From NCBI GenBank assembly GCA_020064725.1, contig JAGTWJ010000002.1:1922001-1986000 (forward strand): a stretch of DNA of 64,000 nt. The letters are read 5' to 3'. Of this stretch, positions 57,064 to 64,000 are shown in pieces. The position numbers were made by a program, and so were the translations under genes. This DNA is from Drechslerella dactyloides. Its lineage: Eukaryota; Ascomycota; Orbiliomycetes; Orbiliales; Orbiliaceae. How positions within the stretch are numbered: position 1 is the stretch's first letter; each line of letters begins with the position of its first letter. Below the pieces are notes generated by a model. That model was not told the origin of the DNA. It ran no database searches and worked only from the letters and a program-made list of their open reading frames with translations.

Positions 57064-57929
57064 CTAATAGGGCGAGTATCCTCGTCCCCTGCCGCGACCG
57101 CGGAAGCCGCCTCTCGGCTGGTACCCGCCGCGATACGGTGGGTTGCCATAACCGCCGAAGCCTCCCCGCCCTCTGCCTCCGCCTCTGTAGCCTCCCCGTC
57201 CCCTCTGCATCCCTGGAATGTTCGTCCTCTTCGGTACAACCTGAAATCGAGGGTCAGTCTCGGGTCGAGCCAGGTTGACAATAAAGAAAGGAAAAGGGGG
57301 GAGGAAGGTAAGTTGTGTATACACACCTTGAGTGGTCGCCCCCGGAAGATGCTCTCGTTCAGGACGAGCGCCTGTGCGACAAGACTGGGTTCCGCGAATT
57401 CAACATACGCGTATCTATTCACCGGACCAAAAAAATCAATCAGCCGCGCCGATTCCTCCTGTTTGTGGATGTGTGTGTGATATGCCGTACCCCTTCGGCT
57501 GTCCAGTGAACTTATCCAGCAGAATCGTCACCCGGTTGATAGACCCGCAGCTCTGGAAGTGTGTCTGGATTTCCTCCGGCGACGCGCCATAGTCGACGTT
57601 CCCAACAAATATGCTCCGGGCGTCCACCTCCTCCTTGTCTTCTTTGAGGTTGTCGTTTTCCTTGTCCAGGTTCGCCTGCATTTCCCGCAGCTTGGCGGCC
57701 TCGGCTTCCATCTCGGCCATGCGCTTCTTCATCGCGGAGATTTCTTCCTGCATGTTCCGCCGCGGGGGAATCGTGTTAGAAGTAGAAAAGTACGTTGAGC
57801 GTTTCGTTTCGAAACACAGAACGTCATGTTGTTAGATCTCGGGCGAGCGAACGAACGAACCTCATCGTTGCCGTCTTCATCGTGGGTGTCCATCTGCTCA
57901 GCAGTGGGGAGTGTATCGTGGTCCGACAT
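57064..57929 (-). CDS. PAB2: nuclear poly(A)-binding protein Pab2 (PABPN1)
   Basis: Four exons, 57929-57861, 57747-57491, 57414-57327, 57240-57064; 196 residues. Pab2 binds poly(A) in the nucleus and acts in 3'-end processing and exosome targeting. Seen: acidic N-terminus, a coiled coil (about 25-60; MKKRMAEMEAEAAKLREMQ), one RRM with RNP2 RSIFVGNVDY and RNP1 KGYAYVEFA (the latter read across an intron), and an arginine/glycine-rich tail (VPKRTNIPGMQRGRGG..) of the kind methylated by Rmt1. The layout, coiled coil then RRM then RGG, is diagnostic for PABPN1. Intron 1 has a weak donor (GTTCGT). The tail ends YSPY. Confidence 0.95.
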
Positions 57930-58575
57930 GTCTGCTACGAAATCTGCGAAGGATGGTGACTGCACGGTCAGCGAGCTGTCCTGCCACTTGTTGCGAGGAA
58001 AACACGAGGGCGTCGGCGGGGCACACGGACGAGACGAGCGAAAGGTGAACGGGCGTGTATCTGCGGGGCGGCGCTGATGGTTGTGAATACCGCAGACAGC
58101 TGGCTGCGAATCGATGGCTCTGCCGGGTTCGCGGACGTACGTGATGGAGGCTGGCGATGGAGGATGGCGAGGCGAAGGGAAGGAAAAGGGTTTCAGCAGA
58201 GTGGGCTTTAAATTTTACGTGCCGGGGAAAAAAAATAAAAAATGAATTACTAGCTCGGGAACGAACGCAACGCCGGTCGCGTGTAACTGCAACGGCCATG
58301 CAGGCAGCCGAGGGCGAGGACGCTAGCTGAGGGCATTGGACGGAATCCCGATATCGATACCAGATCTCGTATTAGCGCACACTTGACTATAAACACGCCC
58401 TCGAGACGATGCAAGCGCCATTGAAGACTAGAGACAATGCAGAACCCCGTGAAATAGTACAACATACACCGTAACTCCAGACAGCATGCACGACGCTAAG
58501 CTTCTGACCGTACTTGAAAGAAATAAACGGACTCGCCGTCAGAACACTAGCAGAAAAAATCCGCGGGACCTGAGC
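57930..58575. other. PAB2 promoter and 3' region of the coiled-coil gene
   Basis: A 646-base gap between two minus-strand genes. No supported gene; a short A/T-rich run lies at 58228-58245. Confidence 0.6.
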
Positions 58576-61256
58576 TTATGATATCGCCCCCGATCTTCGC
58601 AGATACTCTATCATCTGATGCCTGAACTCATCTGCCGCCATGATGGTCATCAGCTGGTCCAGCGTCATGAGCTTCTGGTTGGGGTCTGGCTCTGCGGCCT
58701 TGCCCTTCTTTTTCTTCTTGCCTGAGGGCCGAGCCTGGGCCTCGCCCACCTCCTGTCCACGCCTTATGGCTTCGAGCTCGATATCCTTGATCAGATGAAG
58801 ATTGTTCAGTTTCAAGTTGCTGGCGGCAAGTCCTTCATTCTTGCTGAGTTGCTCCTGGAGCTCCTTCTGAAGCCCTTCGTTCTCGGAAATTAGTCGTTGG
58901 TGCTCCGCAGCTGGCGGGCCCTCTTTCCGATCCTTCATCAGTTTTGTATTAAGCTGACGGAGTCTTGATTGCTCCTGAGTCTTCTTCTCTATGGCTGCTT
59001 CTCTCTCGGCCAGCTTCTTCTCCAACTCTGCTTTATCTTTCACCATCTGTTCATACGTAGCCTTCTGCTCACCCGTTAGACTTCCGGGCCCGATTACTCC
59101 TTCCATATGCTCAACTGCACCGCCTTGGTTGGCATCTTGCTCCCCTGCCTTTTTCAGCTGCTCCGTCATCCTCTCGTTGGCTTCGACAACGCCTCTTGTG
59201 GTTCTGTACAGCGCTTGATATTTGTCAAAGAGGTCCTGGAAAGAGATCTTTGGCATCTCGCTTCCCGGAGGCGCGGGGCCGCCTGCCCACTCGATTAGAT
59301 TCTTCAAGTCTCTGTTCTGGTCCTGGATGCCCTTTGTGTACTCGTACAGTTGCTTGTATTTTTCGACCATTTCGTTGTTTTTCTGGGAATTCGTCACGGA
59401 TCTGTGTTCGAGCTGCTGCCCCCATACGTCTTTGAAAGCGAGCCGGTTCGCTGATTCTTGAATGTGGACCTGATGGCCAGCAATGATTTGCTTAGAGATG
59501 CGGAGGTCGGACTGCAGCTTCTCTATCATTGCGCTTTTTTGCTTCAGAGTGACTTCGATGACTCGAATCTCCTGTTCCTTTCGCTGTAGGAGCACTTGGT
59601 AGTTACCGATGATGTTTCTGTCGCCAACCGAAGCATTTGGGTACGTTCCTAAAGAATGGTCCAGGTTCTTGCACTCCCTGTGGTGCATACGCAGGACTCT
59701 GATCTCGGACTCGAGTTTGGCAACTTGGGTTTGGAGGTATCCGATGCAGTCGCTGAGGGAGAGCTTTTCATCCGAGACTGTAAGCGCGAGCATATTGCGA
59801 AACCGCTCCGCCTCGCCCTCCATCCACTGCAACTCCCTGTCCAATTTGGTGATCTCTTTTTCAAGCCTGTCATGTCCGCATAACGCCGTTTTGGAAAATC
59901 GATTGAACCAGTCCGTGATGAGGTTCAGGTGCCCTTTCACAGCTTCAAGGTTTTCGGGGTCACCCTTGAACTCTGGCATTTTCGGGAGTTTTTTTAACGC
60001 AGCTAGGATTTTCAAAGTGCATATCAGCGGCTAGCTCCCAACGAGATAATTATAATCACGGGGCGAGATGTTTTCATACATGGGACACGCTCTCGGGCGG
60101 TTGATGTCGGCTTCCCGACGAATGCCATGCTCGTCATGTATTCCATGTACTGTTCGGGGTCCATGAAGCCTCCCTCATAACCTCTTTCCGTAGGCGGGTC
60201 ATCCGCCGATTTGAGAGGAGGCACCGATTCGCTCTCTTCTGGGTCTGGCAGAATCTCCGAGACCGGTTCATCCCGGATGACTGTGACCATTTCGGGGAAC
60301 GTTGGTGGTTGATAAGCTGATGCGAGGTTACCGAACCCCATCTGCACGGGAGCGATTGGGGGGAACCCATTCATTCCCGTGATAGGTATCTGGGGGGTGT
60401 TGAAAGCCGGGTTATAAGGACCATTGTTGGTGATGGACGGCGTCGGTGTGTTCATGGCCATTGGAGGCGGTGCGCTTGGTTGGGTGGTGGGGTTATTTTC
60501 TTGTGCTTGTGCCTGTGCCTGTGTTTCAGTCCGCTTCGATGTCTGCGCGGGAGTCTGCGCCGGAGCCTGAGCTTGCGTTTGTGGCATTTGAAAAGTTGGA
60601 TGGGCGTTCGTGGGATTCTGACCTCCTTGCTGAAAAGCAAAATTGAAGGAGCCAGGCTGCGAGGGGTATGATTGGTTCATTGGAAATGCGAAGCCCGGGT
60701 TCATCGAGTTGCTAGTGAACGATTGAGGAGCCTGGAACCCGAAGTTGACGAACGGCCCCGATTGCTGCGATTGCATATTCTCGGCATTGAGTTGGTTCGT
60801 GTTCATCATCGGGGTTTGCATTGGCATGGGCGTCGCCCACGGATTCGGGAACGACATCGCGGGCATCGGACTGCTCTGAGGAAGAGACGTGGGCATCGAG
60901 GTATTCTGCGGGAACGGCATCGGCATCGGCATCGGCGTTTGCATTGCCATGTTTGCGATTTGCGGATTCCAAGGCTGAAGCTGCGGTATCGATGCCGTAC
61001 GATGGTCGTATGGTTGACGGGCACTCAAGTCTGGCGCGAGGGAGAGATTCATGCTAATCGGTGCGTCCATGCGGACCGTATTCTGTCCGAAGAACCAGCT
61101 CGGCTCCTGCGTGGGCCTGGCGACTTCGCCGTGAGGGAGCTCCCAGCTTAGGGGCCCGACGAAGTCTTTGAGCGGAGTCACAGCCACCATGTCTTCAAAG
61201 TTGGCTTCATTCCTCTGCCACTCGAAAGCAGCCTGGTGATCGATGTTGTTGGTCAT
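58576..61256 (-). CDS. large coiled-coil protein with proline/glutamine-rich N-terminus, function unknown
   Basis: Two exons, 61256-60080 and 60002-58576; 867 residues. The two long frames are joined by a 77-base intron whose donor (GTATGA) and acceptor (CCTAG) keep phase, giving ..RERVPSALKKLPKMPEF... Residues 1-330 are disordered and rich in Met, Pro, Gln and Asn, with MPMPMP runs and a QAQAQAQ run; 330-390 is acidic and ends with a helical MDPEQYMEYMTSMAF. Residues 395-840 are mostly coiled coil (for example LEKEITKLDRELQWMEGEAE, REAAIEKKTQEQSRLRQLN) with a break at AGGPAPPGSEMPKISFQDLF. A lysine cluster (KKKKKGK) near the end may be a nuclear signal. I do not recognise the family. Confidence 0.8.
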
Positions 61257-62258
61257 GGCGTGATGCTGAAGATGATATCAAGTGTAGCGAGGCTGAGGTT
61301 TGCGAAAGGGTTGGTTGGAAGAGTAGGGGCAGAGTGTTAGATGCGATGGGAAGAAGGCGGTAGAGTGGGCCACGAGAGTTATGAGAAGGGAGAAACCGGA
61401 TGGGAAGGAGAAAAGATGGGGAAGAAGGGAAGAAGGAGAAGAAGGAGGTCCACCAGAAAATGTCGCGAGAGTAACAACCACCAGCGAGACTACGACAAAA
61501 AGTGTTGTGGTGTTGCAAAATGGCGGGGGTTAGATAAGCAACACGGGGCCCAACACGGCCGACGTCCAGCCCCGGGCGACCTCGACGGGATCCGTGATCG
61601 AGACCATGATCGTGATCGTGATCGGGCGAGGTCACGGCCGTGATGAGGCTCTCGGGGGGCGAGGGGCCCTCTGATCGGGCATGCAGACATCACGGCTACG
61701 ACACCCCGCAGCCCGGCGCCATCGCCATCGCCACCGGCAGCTGCTTGTTGTACTTCCTTATCGTGCCTGCGAGGCTAGACGTCAGGACATGCACGTCCGT
61801 TTGACATGCGCATCCGCAGGCTTCCTCCGGCCAATCGCAATCCCGGCTGGCCGAGTGTGCTGCATGCCTGAGACGGCTTCCAGACCGGTATCATCTGCTT
61901 CTGCTTCCCGTCTGACGACGATGCCGACCGCCGCTTCAGCAGCGTCTTATTAGCCGCCTGCTGAGGGTTCCTTTGGTTCCTTTCACGGGACGACGTCTGT
62001 TTGTTTGCCGGGCTGCCCGTTGCCCGCTTGGCGGCCCGCAGCTCGCTCTCACCGCTTCTCTTCTCCCAACCAACCCAGCCAGTCCAGCCCAGCCAGCCAG
62101 CCAAACCGCCTCTCGTCAACCTCAGCTTCGTCCCCTTCTCTCCTCCTCCTCCTCCTCCTCCTCCTCCTCTCTCTCTCTCCTCTCTCGCCATCGCCATCCT
62201 CCGTCTCCTGCTCTCCGTCGCTGTCCCGGCTCTCCCTGATGGATTGCCCTGGTGGACG
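61257..62258. promoter_or_regulatory. divergent promoter region, coiled-coil gene and NEM1
   Basis: A 1-kb gap between divergent start codons. The NEM1-side leader is pyrimidine-rich with a CCT/CT repeat just upstream of the start. The 190-codon minus frame (62347-61775) opposite this repeat is glycine/arginine-rich and not a gene. Confidence 0.5.
62141..62180. repeat. CCT/CT microsatellite in the NEM1 leader
   Basis: A run of CCT triplets passing into CT dinucleotides, about 80-120 bases upstream of the NEM1 start codon. Confidence 0.9.
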
Positions 62259-63719
62259 ATGAACTCCCTCAGTCTTCTCTCCTCCCAAGTCGACCGGGTC
62301 ATCGGAAGCACTCCTCCCTCCACCCCCCGATCCGAATCCGCTTTCAAGTCCGACTTCTTCCCTCCCCCCCTCGAAAAGGGCGAGCTCCCCGAAGGCTCCT
62401 CTCCCTACGGCCCCTCGGCCGCCTTCGACCGGGGCACCGACAGCAAAGCCAATCTCGACGATGCGACAGAAGCCTCTGCGCTTCTTCCCAAATCCGACTC
62501 GGACTCCGACGGCGGCGGCGGCGGTAGTAGGGGCGGCAGCGGTGGTGAGCTCGACTATGGCGCAGACTTTGGCCTGCCGGTAGCCGGCCCTTTCTCCACC
62601 CCGCTCAGGAGGCTCTGGAAAACGGTGCGAGCGTCCATCTGCTGGGTGGTGTCCTGCTTCTACGATAACGACCATCGCTTTTCCTTCCTGGCACCCGTCC
62701 AGCGAATCGCATTGTTCCTGGTCCGGCCGTTGAGCAACCGAAAGTACGAACTGTCGGCGTTACAAGATTCGCGGTCCAGGACGTCGGGTCGCATGCACCA
62801 AGACGCCTTGACCTCGTCGTCAACAATACTGGACGAGAAAGCCGGCCCGTCCGCGAGTTCTTCCTTCCAACCGCCTCCCGTCGACGAAATTGCCCCTCGC
62901 CGCTCCATCAGAATCAGGCTGTTCAGCTCCGACAAGCAACAGAAGGCGAAATCGGTCAAATCTCCAACCTCTCCATCCGCCTCGTTACGGCTGACGAGAT
63001 ACCCTCGACTCTCCGGCCCTCCACGCCCGCTGCTACCCAAGAGCCCATCGCAGAAGACACTGATCCTGGACCTCGACGAGACCTTGATACATTCCATGTC
63101 GAAGGGAGGGAGCATGTCGGCGGCGCACATGGTGGAAGTCAAGCTGGACAAGCAGCACGCCATTTTGTATTATGTCCACAAACGGCCATTTTGCGACGAG
63201 TTCCTTAAGAAGGTATGAATCCGCTCTATGACAGGAGGGGAAGACAGGAGGAGAAAAGGAAGAGAAGCTAAACGGAATACCAGGTCTGCAAATGGTACAA
63301 TGTGGTCATTTTCACCGCCTCGGTCCAAGAATACGCCGACCCGGTCATCGACTGGCTCGACCAGGAGCACAAGTTCTTCCGCGCACGATACTACCGGCAG
63401 CATTGCACTTACCGCGACGGCGTCTATATCAAGGACTTATCGGTGGTGGAGCCCGACCTGTCAAAGGTGATGATTGTGGACAACTCGCCGACGAGCTACA
63501 TCTTCCACAAAGGTAGACAAAAACTAAATATAATATTCGCCTTACTAGAAACGTTAGCTGACAATGCACCGTGCAGACAACGCCATACCGATCGAGGGCT
63601 GGATTAGCGACCCGTCGGATCACCACCTGCTCCATCTGATACCGATACTGCAAGGCCTCCAGTACGTGACGGACGTCAGGGCCTTCCTCGCCCTGCGGAT
63701 GGGTGAGGCGGTAACATAA
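62259..63719 (+). CDS. NEM1: Nem1-type lipin phosphatase (FCP1/CTDNEP1 family)
   Basis: Three exons, 62259-63212, 63284-63512, 63577-63719; 441 residues. Nem1, with Spo7, dephosphorylates the phosphatidate phosphatase Pah1 at the nuclear envelope/ER and so controls lipid synthesis and nuclear shape. Seen: a disordered Ser/Pro/Gly-rich N-terminus (1-120), a hydrophobic patch around 125-165 likely to mediate membrane contact, and an HAD-type phosphatase domain (about 262-440): LILDLDETLIHS with the catalytic pair Asp271/Asp273, VKLDKQHAILYYVHKRPF, WYNVVIFTASVQEYADPVID and VEPDLSKVMIVDNSP. All motif residues are intact. The start at 62259 was chosen over upstream codons in the same open frame because the upstream part is leader-like (CCT repeat). 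Confidence 0.93.
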
Positions 63720-64000
63720 CATAACAACGGGCCATGACGCGACGTTCCGCAACGTATTATATCAATCCATGAGCTGCCGCTTCTTTTGTTGATAGGCGAC
63801 CCAGGCATCCGGAAGCTCTGCTTTTGGCCTTTACGCTTTCTTGTTTTATTACTTTCCCTTCCAATGCAAACCTTCTTGTGGTTACGTGCTTTTCGTTTTT
63901 TTGATGAAGTCCTACACTTATGCTTGTATCCGATTACTCCATGATACCAAAGATACTCTTCAGTTGGCTTGATTCTCCGCTTCCTTCTTTTTCCCTCGGT
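63720..64000. terminator. NEM1 3' flank
   Basis: T-rich 281-base stretch after the NEM1 stop. It contains TTTT-rich tracts (63840-63905) consistent with a 3' untranslated region, but I see no exact AATAAA. Confidence 0.4.

Noticed and set aside
1..64000. Search for transposons, CRISPR-like arrays, biosynthetic clusters or a new multi-gene system
   Set aside because: I saw no terminal repeats with a transposase or reverse transcriptase, no spaced direct-repeat array, no polyketide/peptide synthase genes, and no group of unknown genes that act together. The genes present are mainly conserved eukaryotic ones.

Overview
The window is nuclear DNA of a filamentous ascomycete (Pezizomycotina), most like the Eurotiomycetes. 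Nearly every gene has several short introns of about 40 to 100 bases with GT..AG ends, and many carry a CTAAC- or CTGAC-like branch point. Gene order mixes strands freely. The set includes fungus-typical genes: a NUC-2/PHO81-like SPX-ankyrin regulator, a HulA/Rsp5 ligase, RRN6, and a CRM1 with threonine at the leptomycin-B position. I see no bacterial or viral DNA, no complete transposon, no tRNA or rRNA gene and no biosynthetic cluster. All gene models were joined by hand from reading frames, splice sites and phase; every join keeps the frame.

Layout. 1-4.5 kb: the 3' end of ELP1 (Elongator), an unnamed glycine-rich membrane protein, then mevalonate diphosphate decarboxylase (ERG19) divergent from cytochrome c haem lyase (CYC3). 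4.9-8 kb: nucleoporin NDC1 divergent from the gamma-tubulin complex factor MZT1. 8.3-12.6 kb: the Pol I factor RRN6 divergent from a small four-helix membrane protein. 13.3-17.4 kb: exportin CRM1/XPO1, 14 exons. 20-27 kb: two single-pass membrane proteins with long disordered regions, separated by large gaps. 28.6-32.5 kb: PHO81/NUC-2-like regulator. 32.9-38 kb: COA1, a CHY/RING ubiquitin ligase and a small LYR-like protein. 38.1-39.1 kb: a secreted double-psi barrel (expansin-like) protein. 40.1-44.1 kb: RIX7 (60S maturation AAA ATPase) divergent from VPS20 (ESCRT-III). 44.6-46.5 kb: a mitochondrial carrier. 48.5-49.2 kb: a GPI-anchored eight-cysteine wall protein. 50.8-54.1 kb: HulA/Rsp5. 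57.1-61.3 kb: PAB2 and an unnamed coiled-coil protein. 62.3-63.7 kb: NEM1 phosphatase.

How the genes relate. Most are housekeeping genes rather than one pathway. Themes recur by neighbourhood: mitochondrial respiration and import (CYC3, COA1, the carrier), nuclear envelope and transport (NDC1, CRM1, NEM1), ribosome production (RRN6, RIX7), and ubiquitin/ESCRT sorting (HulA, VPS20, CHY/RING). Several pairs share a short divergent promoter. The most notable observations are about gene structure: a start codon that appears to be split by an intron in the PHO81 gene, a GC-AG intron in CRM1, and several exons of 13 to 35 bases. I found no convincing new multi-gene system; the best unknowns are five conserved-looking proteins without a function I can name.
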